Shown in pieces: positions 11,801-17,225 of a stretch of DNA of 64,000 nucleotides. The DNA comes from Pseudodesulfovibrio tunisiensis. Its GTDB lineage: Bacteria > Desulfobacterota > Desulfovibrionia > Desulfovibrionales > Desulfovibrionaceae. Location: assembly GCF_022809775.1 (NCBI RefSeq), contig NZ_CP094380.1, forward strand, positions 744,001 through 808,000. Reading direction: 5' to 3'. A model generated the notes under the pieces. It searched no databases and was not told where the DNA came from. It saw only the letters and a list, made by a program, of their open reading frames with translations. A program made the translations under genes and the position numbers. Within the stretch, counting starts at the first letter, position 1. Every line of letters begins with the position of its first letter.

Positions 11801-12896
11801 TGCTCTCTGGATGCATGAGCAGGGCGTGCATACCGGACTGCGGGAGCTGTTTTCCCCGCTGGAATATCGCCGGATGCTCAACCTCGTGTACGTGGCGGCA
11901 GGCGGGAGACCGACCTTCCGGCTCATTGCCAAGCAGTACGGATTCGATCTGAACAGCCGTATTGATCAGCGCAGGGCTGCCGAGGAATACCTTGCGCACC
12001 TCGCGGAAAAGGTCAAGGCGGATCATGCTCTTGAGGGCCGGGAGATTTCCGCATGGCGGCGGTTCGTCAAGGCTGTGGCCGAATGGTTGCGACGACACGG
12101 TGTGAACCTGCGGCTCACGGGTTCCGAGGTCGCGTGGATCGTGAACGAATCCATCCGTGCCACCATCCATGGGCGTTCCCGGGAAAACGGCGAAACCGTG
12201 GAAGGCATGGAGCCTGCGGTGTCCTTTGCCCAGAGGGATGCAAAGGAACGGCAGACGCAGGCGCAGGTCACCAAGCAGGTGCAAAGCGATGTGGAGCAGT
12301 GGGAATCACAGTTGGATGACTTCCAAGCCGGGAAACTTCATCCTCGAAGAATTTTGACTGTGGGGCAAACTCCTGATGTCCTCCGGAAATTGGGGGCCAG
12401 CAATGTCCCTGTGGTCATGTCTCAGCATGTCCTTCGAAAGGCACGGAACAAGCACGATATTCCTCTGGAAGTGCTTCACCTTCTTCCGCTGCATCTTGCG
12501 GACCCGATTCTTGTTTTGGAATCCGCGACCATGGCCAACAGTTTGGTTGTCATGACGGAAATGGAACACGCCGGAGAGCATTTGGCTGTTCCCGTCCATT
12601 TGGACGTTCAGGGTGGGAAAGCTGTGGTCAATGAGATTGCAAGCATCCATGACCGAAGCGTCGAAAGAGACGGCAGAAAGGTTTCGGGATGGAATTGGGT
12701 GGTTGGTCAGGCGAGACAAGGCCGCTTGAAGTATCTCAATGAAAAAAAAATACTCCGAGGTCAGACGCATGTCCAAGCTGCAATTGCCTGGGGCCTTCCA
12801 ACTCCGGAGTGGAAACAAAATAATTCGCGAAAAAGATATTGTCAAGCCGGATTCCGGAACGGCTCAGTTCTCCCGAGGCGAACTCAATCCCCTTAA
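5655..12896 (+). CDS. Polyvalent protein, methyltransferase-SNF2 helicase-zincin part (frame 2 of 3)
   Basis: The 2413-aa frame is conserved only from about 5804, where YVGWGG follows. Seen in order: an N6-DNA methyltransferase with a SAM-binding LEPSVGIGNF near residue 132 and catalytic NPPF near 198; an SNF2-type helicase with VGAGKT near 920, DEAH near 1078, a TGTP motif near 1134 and QREGRIIRQG near 1513; a zincin-like HEQGVH with downstream Glu near 2053; and a MuF-C nuclease-like region from about 2230. The frame leaves MuF-C homology at the A9 run (12742-12750) and ends in unrelated residues. DarB and Bcep22-type proteins with this layout protect incoming phage DNA from restriction. 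Residues before about 50 are probably out of frame. Confidence 0.8.
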   Translation: MSVPRKIPAISSSKRISVWGRGRTAKRSGTTLRPSASFADFRNRIARPPRDEQAAMASYVGWGGLKSVFDPKKAESSDLYGRAQRELKKLLSEDEYRDAYASVRNAHYTARGVVDAMWRMFRLMGFKGGRALEPSVGIGNFLGLQPRDMAAATEWHAAELDTITGQLAAMVYPEANIMVGTGFQDAPFADGVFDIAIGNPPFGSNVVRDGSEHRKHLSGMKIHNYIIAKTGMHLRPGGVMGMVVTHRFLDTANPEARNVLAKDFKFLGAVRLPNDAFKANAGTDVVTDIILLQKLRADEKPEPGAAWLDTSGQLEDGIRVNRYFAENSGHILGKSAMDGSMYARGAEEYTVHGDGRDVGKAIDEILAGSLSGLSGILDRTAADMDLAPAMLEQSDIPIGGMMLDDEGRILRREMDDESGNAVVTEVTPETPWSDQAAEWESLADAAEEIRTRAQQGDVPEAILAEFNEAAQVAYNQGMKEKPKPTRAEASVYRIRNAVEAQGSRLKWDYEDDLEQVRRNYSRKKLGTRGHAALKGLLDLRNRTQRLIQEELADGPNIEKFRQNLNRAYDAFVEKHGFVSAPGNFRLLGGDIGAEAGLESSYEAAISSSVSKKTGDKPRKAHATKSDILNQRVNYPRKEITSAANSSDALRVSMVEHGKVDLPYMAKLTGQDINAVIDDLTTGENPELFFNPETEAFEDAESYLSGNVKRKLDRAMEGDSTRDMAPNIKALKVAMPAPKTREQIRPNIRGFWIPKQIFKDFLEALGAQNASLSLLESQGRMVAKMQGQSLTDLGLTFRHPDTNLVKLFNAAAAGKSLTIMRRDGETSYKDEKATKEVNALVNRMAKIFEDWAYSDEGRVEMIVEAFNEKMNTHSPRKYDGEKYFRPSGMTPAIQLRRTQKNAAWRMVQDQNVLLDHVVGAGKTFTAIAGIMERRRIGFSRKPMIVVPNHLVTQWAQDFYKLYPGAKVLAATPADFAKKHRRRLFARIATGDFDAVIIGHSSLGFIEAPTEDVEIIVTEKMDALREVLEEARRTGESKRTLTQIQNRIDSYEDKLKELKERPRDEMGINFKDMGVDYLVVDEAHEFKNLEYATAGERVVGMNDPNGSKKAFDLYIKVRGVQKRGGGVVFATGTPVSNSLVEIYTIMNYLAHDELAARNQLQFDSWSGAYAATETRLEYTATQKLKERRVLSGLNNLSALKQIYEHFADVISLKDLKRIYAEEVRERNRKHGTHERAEFPLPKVKGGGRQLDTGDITPAQREFMDYLVARMAAIEANKSDRDYASIDNALWVLSDARKMSLDIRTVDHAAPRDEGGKVARAAERISETYSKWDAQRGTQLVFCDLSTPSKQAAKNAKKTLRDVAHLVMDRKRAASFLRSLGSMPYSDQWTTLYERVEALVSDPQARDDMRDKVEAFFAANSPEDILTTMAVADTGFSVYDDLKAALVERGIPETEIEFIHDHNTPQQKDKLFGRMNNGYVRVLIGSSAKMGAGTNAQRRLVALHHMDAPWRPSDVEQREGRIIRQGNMFYEQDPDGFQVEITAYSTSQTSDTVMWQILERKAGAIEQFRSGDIDSVQEESSDSDQYAEFMATSTGNPVFRQKLEAERKLDEISAEIDGALMSRQNAKAFLDRFDANSKRLQKRAREFGNVSVSRIRYGREGGSVEEYAQAMDALTRQFNREWAAHQLALEEYKKAFAGWENAPEKTRGKPPVAPKPPVKPHLMSREMQARSGYARAVGKALGKAGYGKTVSLDLGEAALEISGDMKDRDGRIRFLVELVTKGGERLRLEAVRAKEAVNSSNLASVFSPTTLSRLVEWEGSAAQTSLKKLKKAKPRNEELARIEVDTSERDALREEVQWLAKQVAFAEAEADIERGSRPNKFIEQDRTRSLSRSSRAALEESETIVAEDGEAYRTTGLVAGSARQAVRERDGMPAVLLERRQDDGKVFQAMVQPESLREEGVSKPDTARDAAFSFASKRTRGMPRKLLLATLQRLQSKARNALPLEVVQSFEDLPESIKAQAREKGSGYIEAANDREKVYLVAENIGSVRRAVALWMHEQGVHTGLRELFSPLEYRRMLNLVYVAAGGRPTFRLIAKQYGFDLNSRIDQRRAAEEYLAHLAEKVKADHALEGREISAWRRFVKAVAEWLRRHGVNLRLTGSEVAWIVNESIRATIHGRSRENGETVEGMEPAVSFAQRDAKERQTQAQVTKQVQSDVEQWESQLDDFQAGKLHPRRILTVGQTPDVLRKLGASNVPVVMSQHVLRKARNKHDIPLEVLHLLPLHLADPILVLESATMANSLVVMTEMEHAGEHLAVPVHLDVQGGKAVVNEIASIHDRSVERDGRKVSGWNWVVGQARQGRLKYLNEKKILRGQTHVQAAIAWGLPTPEWKQNNSRKRYCQAGFRNGSVLPRRTQSP

Positions 12897-15756
12897 GCGA
12901 CTCCTTGAAGAAATGCGGGACAGGAACCACGGCAGGCTCCCGAAGTGGGGAGAAGCTGCTGCACGTGGCCTGACAGACAAGCCGAGCCGTATTGCCAAAC
13001 AGGCCGCTCGAAAGGATTCGGTCCCGTCCTTCGTCTACAAGCTTTCATCCGGCGATCTTTCCTCCCTTCAGGAGGTCTGCAGTCTGCCGCACTGGATTGC
13101 CAAGCGGTTCCCGGCATTCGATGCCATCTATCGCCGTCAGCTCACTCGCATGGACGAGCGGGCCAAGGTGCTGCGCGAGTCGCTGGAGGAAGTCGAGGAT
13201 TTCTTTGCGGACATGAGCAGGGAGGATCAGGCTTCGCTGCGGGACATGATCTGGAAGATCGATGGCAGGAAGCTGCCCGGAATGAATCTGGACAAGTTCA
13301 TTGCGGTCCGGGACGACAGAGGCCGGGACGTGATCGAGAACGGTCGGGTCGTGCTGGAAATGAATCCGCGCTACCATGAAATGTTCGAGGCATGGCTCGA
13401 CAGGCAGCCCGTGTCCGACAAGGTGAAGAAGGCCCTGCTGGCCCTGAGAACGTCGCTGGATCGGGATTTTTTGCGGGCCTATGATGCCATGCGGGAAATG
13501 GCCGAGGTGGACGACGATACGATCAAGGCCTTCCGGACCAACATCAACCACGTCCACAACTACTTCCCGCACAAGCGGTACGGCGCCTACTACATTCAGA
13601 TCATGGGCGACAATCGGGTTGGCCGGACTGAAAGCGGAAACTGGGCTGTGTTCAATGGCGCGGGGGATATCGTATCGGATGAATTTGCCAAGGAATCTAC
13701 CGCCCAAAAGTATTGGCGTGAGAACAGGAGGGGAGTGGTTTATCGGGAGCATTTTGACGCAGCCAACAAGGCGTCGGCTTCACGGAAGCTGAAGGCCAAA
13801 TGGCCTGAACTGCAGAAAAGGTTTCCCGACATCGACCTTGCGGATTCCCGGAACTGGGACAAGGGGGAGAACAAGCACCTTCCCGACGAGCTGTACGAAT
13901 TCCCCATCGACACGAACGCCATGGAGCAGATCATCAACGCCGCTGCCGACAAGGTGGAGGATCGCAAGAGGGGCGAAGAGATCAGGACCAGAATGGCCGA
14001 AGCCGTGTCCGACATCATGAAGGCCCGGGGCTGGTCCGCTGCGACCATTGGCCGCAAGGGTGTTCCCGGGTATGAAACCGAGGACATTCAGGGCATTCTC
14101 TACGATTACAAGGCTGGGCTTTCCGGATGGATTACCAAGATGCAGGCCAGTCGGGATTTCACGAAGCTGCTGGGCAAGATTGATGCGAAAGACCATCCGC
14201 GTGAATATGTCTATGCAACGAACTACGTGCAGAACATGCTCAGGAACGGGGACCGGATCGACCGGACCGTGGGCAATGTGAAGGCCTTGGCCTTTCTGTG
14301 GTATCTGGGCTTCAACCTCAAGACCGCCGCGCTCAACCTGACGCAGAACCTCATCGTGGGCGTGCCGCGTTTGAGCATGGAGACCAGGGACGGCGGATTC
14401 CGGTATGCCAAGGCCGCCATGGCTACGCTGACGGATGCGGTGACCAAGGGCAAGCATCTGCCCGAGGATGAAGCGCGGCTCCTGAACGACCTGTACCGCG
14501 AGGACGTGATCACCGAGGGATTCCTCAACGAGATTCGCGGGCGTGTGCAGGGTGTGAGTCTGGGCAACCTCTGGAACAAGCTGCTTCGGTGGGCCGGAAT
14601 GCCCATGGCCATTGCCGAGCGGTTCAACCGGGCGTCTCTGGCTTTGGCCGCATACCGGGCCGCGCGGGACGGCAAGCTGAAACAGCATCCGGGCAGGAAG
14701 ATGAACTTCGAGGCTGCCAAGGCATTTGCCGAAGACATCGTGCGAGATTCCCATTTTGTCTACGGCAAGACCAACCTGCCCCAGCCGCTCCGCAATTCCG
14801 TGGCCGGGCGCGCTGCGAATCCGGTCTACACGTTCCGGACCTTCTCCCACAACATCCTGTCCATCTGGAGCTGGATGCTGCGCACGCAGGGCAGGGAAGG
14901 GCGCACTGCCTTTGCCAAGTCCATGCTGGGAACGGCTCTGGTTGGCGGATTCACGGCATTGCCGTTCTACGCCACGATCATGCATCTGTTCCAGTGGCTG
15001 ACTGGCGATGATGACGACTGGACCGAGGAAATCCGCAAGCGGCTGCCTGAAGGTGACGTGCTGCGCGACATCGTTTCCTACGGCCTGCCCGCAGGCGCGG
15101 GCTTTTCCCTTGGCGGATCAGTGGGACTGGAGACTCCGGTTCTCGCCCGAATGGAGCCGGGCGCAACGCTGGAAGAGAACATCGCCGACAATCTGGGCGA
15201 CATTCTGGGCATTCCATGGGATTTGATCGTGACCAAGCCGTCGAGATTCATGAAGGCCAGAAAGGCCGGGGATGACTGGAGGGCCTTCGAGGAAGTCGCG
15301 CCGACCATTGTGCGCAACGGCATGGCCGGATATCGTATGTGGCGGGACGGTCAGTACACCTTGTCCGGCAGGCCGATCAACGACCCGGGCCAGCCCGGTC
15401 CGCGCAAGCTGGCTGGCAGTGAGGCCATCGGCAAGAGTCTCGGATTCCAGCCTGTGTCGAATCGGAAGTCCTACGATCAATACCGTTCCAGACAGGTGAA
15501 GACGCAGGTGCGCAGTGAAAAGGCGGGCGAACTTGCCAATCGCCTTGTCCGCGCCTTCCGGGATCACGACCGCCGCAAGGTGCATGAGATTCAGGCGGAG
15601 TGGAAAGCATGGAACCGGGAAATGAAGGCCGAGGGCAAGCCGTGGATGCAGATCACGAGCACGAACCTCGCCACCCGAGTCAAGGCCCGGGCCAAGGTCC
15701 ACAAGGTCAGCCGAAGAGATATCGGCATGGTGCTGGAGCAGATGAAGGCGTATTGA
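12739..15756 (+). CDS. C-terminal part of the polyvalent protein, LPD38-like (frame 3 of 3)
   Basis: A 1005-aa frame. The first 40 residues complete the MuF-C domain begun in the previous frame. Helical segments follow, then a hydrophobic region near 515-550 containing FLWYLGFNLKTAALNLTQN, typical of the large polyvalent protein associated domain LPD38, and a basic C-terminus. Skipping one A of the A9 run gives continuous reading from the helicase frame. Alternatively translation could start at ATG 12769, which has a GAGGT about 8 bp upstream. With both single-base shifts removed, 2744-15756 is one ORF of 4337 codons including the stop. A strong terminator follows, so this is the last gene of the late operon. 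Confidence 0.75.
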   Translation: MKKKYSEVRRMSKLQLPGAFQLRSGNKIIREKDIVKPDSGTAQFSRGELNPLKRLLEEMRDRNHGRLPKWGEAAARGLTDKPSRIAKQAARKDSVPSFVYKLSSGDLSSLQEVCSLPHWIAKRFPAFDAIYRRQLTRMDERAKVLRESLEEVEDFFADMSREDQASLRDMIWKIDGRKLPGMNLDKFIAVRDDRGRDVIENGRVVLEMNPRYHEMFEAWLDRQPVSDKVKKALLALRTSLDRDFLRAYDAMREMAEVDDDTIKAFRTNINHVHNYFPHKRYGAYYIQIMGDNRVGRTESGNWAVFNGAGDIVSDEFAKESTAQKYWRENRRGVVYREHFDAANKASASRKLKAKWPELQKRFPDIDLADSRNWDKGENKHLPDELYEFPIDTNAMEQIINAAADKVEDRKRGEEIRTRMAEAVSDIMKARGWSAATIGRKGVPGYETEDIQGILYDYKAGLSGWITKMQASRDFTKLLGKIDAKDHPREYVYATNYVQNMLRNGDRIDRTVGNVKALAFLWYLGFNLKTAALNLTQNLIVGVPRLSMETRDGGFRYAKAAMATLTDAVTKGKHLPEDEARLLNDLYREDVITEGFLNEIRGRVQGVSLGNLWNKLLRWAGMPMAIAERFNRASLALAAYRAARDGKLKQHPGRKMNFEAAKAFAEDIVRDSHFVYGKTNLPQPLRNSVAGRAANPVYTFRTFSHNILSIWSWMLRTQGREGRTAFAKSMLGTALVGGFTALPFYATIMHLFQWLTGDDDDWTEEIRKRLPEGDVLRDIVSYGLPAGAGFSLGGSVGLETPVLARMEPGATLEENIADNLGDILGIPWDLIVTKPSRFMKARKAGDDWRAFEEVAPTIVRNGMAGYRMWRDGQYTLSGRPINDPGQPGPRKLAGSEAIGKSLGFQPVSNRKSYDQYRSRQVKTQVRSEKAGELANRLVRAFRDHDRRKVHEIQAEWKAWNREMKAEGKPWMQITSTNLATRVKARAKVHKVSRRDIGMVLEQMKAY

Positions 15757-15762
15757 GCAAAA

Positions 15763-15799
15763 GAGAAGGCCCTCAAATTTTTGAGGGCCTTCTCTTTTT
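15763..15799. terminator. Rho-independent terminator, probably bidirectional
   Basis: A 14-bp GC-rich stem (15763-15776 with 15781-15794) has a short T/A loop and TTTTT on the + side. On the minus strand the stem is followed by TTTT. It lies between the end of the polyvalent-protein operon (+) and the antirepressor remnant (-), so it can stop both convergent transcripts. Confidence 0.9.
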
Positions 15800-15802
15800 G
15801 TC

Positions 15803-16090
15803 CTACGCCGCTGCCTTGTCAGAGGAGTTGTGCAACATTTTCACGATGAAGGTCACGCCTCGCTGGTAGACGAGCGTTTGCGTGCCTACGCGCATCTCGC
15901 CGTGAACCTCGTAGAGGCGTTTCACGACACGGAAATATCCTCGGTCTATGTAAATCTGTTTGGGTTCATTGTTCGCCATAAGAACTCCCCGATCCCGGAA
16001 AAACTTGAACAGTTTGTTGCGGCCAATTTCGAAATCCTTGTGCAGGGCCTTGGCTACCGATCCGATGGGCAGAGTCGTGTCCGAAGCCAT
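15803..16090 (-). CDS. KilAC/ANT-domain fragment of a phage antirepressor
   Basis: A 95-aa protein with the pattern of the antirepressor C-terminal (ANT/KilAC) DNA-binding domain: LFKFFRDRGVL, then YIDRGYFRV, then a TLVYQRGV segment that normally ends these proteins. It lies in the same frame as the 77-aa ORF upstream, separated only by a TAG and two codons. The pair is therefore one antirepressor gene interrupted by an amber codon, unless this ATG reinitiates. Antirepressors of this type act on phage immunity repressors. Confidence 0.7.
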   Translation of the reverse strand: MASDTTLPIGSVAKALHKDFEIGRNKLFKFFRDRGVLMANNEPKQIYIDRGYFRVVKRLYEVHGEMRVGTQTLVYQRGVTFIVKMLHNSSDKAAA

Positions 16091-16093
16091 GAG

Positions 16094-16327
16094 CTAATCC
16101 AATGTTTCGGCCTTTGGCTTGAGCCTGTCGCGCTCTGCTTGAAGCTCCTGACGCTTTTCGCGTTCAGTCTTGAGGTCGGTCGCCAGTCGGATGAGCGTGT
16201 CTGGGTTGAGCAAGACTTCCTTTTGGGTGGGAAGTAATGCGCGCGGTGGGAGTTGGAGGGGGGAGATTGGGGTGGAAACCTGTACCCCCTCCTGAACCCC
16301 CGCGAGGGGATTGAGAGGCTTGCTCAA
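16094..16327 (-). pseudogene. N-terminal/linker part of the same antirepressor, ended by an in-frame TAG
   Basis: A 77-residue ORF beginning with TTG. Its N-terminus is Pro-rich; residues 45-77 are a charged coiled-coil rich in Glu, Lys, Arg and Gln, like the linker that precedes KilAC domains. TAG at 16094-16096 is followed in the same frame by CTC and the ATG of the KilAC ORF. No recognisable N-terminal Bro/Ant domain lies upstream: the frame is open only to 16363 and the attachment site starts at 16381. The gene is probably truncated as well as interrupted. A coupled two-gene arrangement is the alternative. Confidence 0.55.
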
Positions 16328-16380
16328 ATCGGTTGTTACTGGAATAATTGAGTGAAGGAAGGGTCAAGATTGGCACGTTG

Positions 16381-16429
16381 CGGCCTGTCACGCCGGAGGC
16401 CGAGGGTTCGAGTCCCTTCGGCTCCGCCA
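16381..16429 (+). other. 3' fragment of tRNA-Asp(GTC): prophage attachment site
   Basis: The sequence starts in the anticodon stem, shows the CTGTCAC loop (anticodon GTC), a variable loop, a paired T arm with TTCGAGT, a 3' acceptor strand and CCA. The 5' half of a tRNA is absent; the first anticodon-stem pair is already mismatched. This is the duplicated core left when a phage integrates into a tRNA gene, with the intact tRNA expected at the other end, left of the window. The tRNA-type terminator follows directly, so the sequence to the right is the original downstream flank. Confidence 0.85.
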
Positions 16430-16438
16430 GAATAGAAC

Positions 16439-16472
16439 AAGGATCTTAGTCGTTTAGGTTAAGATCCTTTTT
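16439..16472 (+). terminator. Terminator downstream of the tRNA-Asp fragment
   Basis: A 10-bp stem (AAGGATCTTA with TAAGATCCTT) has a short loop and a T-rich tail, placed 10 bp after CCA. This is the normal position for a tRNA transcript terminator. Confidence 0.8.
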
Positions 16473-16498
16473 CTATTTTCTGGTCCGAAAAACATCGG

Positions 16499-16533
16499 AC
16501 AGGTAATCCCCCCATTTCTAGGGGGGGATTACC
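16499..16533. repeat. Perfect 12-bp inverted repeat; left part recurs at 21465
   Basis: GGTAATCCCCCC (16502-16513) and its exact complement (16522-16533) flank an 8-nt loop. The segment 16499-16522 is repeated at 21465-21488 with one mismatch in 24 positions. Both copies lie 70-240 bp downstream of a tRNA 3' fragment, so the motif may belong to island ends. There is no T tract after the hairpin, which argues against a terminator. Confidence 0.6.
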
Positions 16534-16673
16534 GACACATCCATCGGATACATTTTTATTTTTAGGTAGTAATCGCGCAGGGTTGGAATGTGCAATTTTG
16601 CCATGGCTCCCGGCTAAATGCACTTATCCTCTCGGATTTGCAGGGGAAGTTTGATGGGTCAGGTTTTAAGAGA

Positions 16674-17201
16674 CTAATCAATTTCCCATTCACTAAAACG
16701 GTAGCCATCACCGTCATTGTGGTAGATGAAAACTTCATCGAAATAGCCCGTTTCATTTTTCACTGACTTGCACTCTTCTTCCATGAGTCCGAATGTTGTG
16801 TCATCCACCGCCCATGGAGAGTAGACTTTTATCACGAGTGCTCCTGGACCATATTCATCGAATGCTTCTTTGTAGCTAGTCTTAGAAAGTTTGCTTGCTA
16901 GGGTTTCAGCGAATTTTTCTGCAACGTACTGGTCCATGTTCATATATCTACCATCCGGCATCGCTATATGATTTCGGTCTGGGTCGGCATACGAATTCAG
17001 GTCTATTGCCCATTTATCACTATGGTAAGAAGACGATACTTCAACCCAGAAGGTTTCGTCTGTCGTGAGATTTTGTACTATCCCATCTGGTGGGTCAGGG
17101 GTGGCGATGACTTCATATTCATCTTCGCCTTCATTGAGCCAATCAAGATAGTCCTCTAGAATTGACTTTTCTTGCTCTTGTTTCACTTCTGAGTAGCTCA
17201 T
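16674..17201 (-). CDS. Small acidic protein, third gene of putative defence operon
   Basis: A 175-aa acidic, AT-rich gene. ATG 17201 is chosen over the TTG at 17216 because AAGGGGAAGG precedes it. The order is a charged N-terminal helix, then a segment where PPDG is followed about a dozen residues later by WVEVSSS. That spacing faintly recalls the D...ExK core of PD-(D/E)XK nucleases, but the Lys is missing. No family recognised. It starts about 25 bp after the helicase gene stop on the same strand, so it is probably co-transcribed and may be an accessory or immunity-type subunit. Function is unknown. Confidence 0.6.
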   Translation of the reverse strand: MSYSEVKQEQEKSILEDYLDWLNEGEDEYEVIATPDPPDGIVQNLTTDETFWVEVSSSYHSDKWAIDLNSYADPDRNHIAMPDGRYMNMDQYVAEKFAETLASKLSKTSYKEAFDEYGPGALVIKVYSPWAVDDTTFGLMEEECKSVKNETGYFDEVFIYHNDGDGYRFSEWEID

Positions 17202-17225
17202 GGCCTTCCCCTTCAATATATGAAG

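Noticed and set aside
16381..16429. Complete tRNA-Asp gene
   Set aside because: The acceptor 5' strand and D arm are absent and the first anticodon-stem pair does not match.
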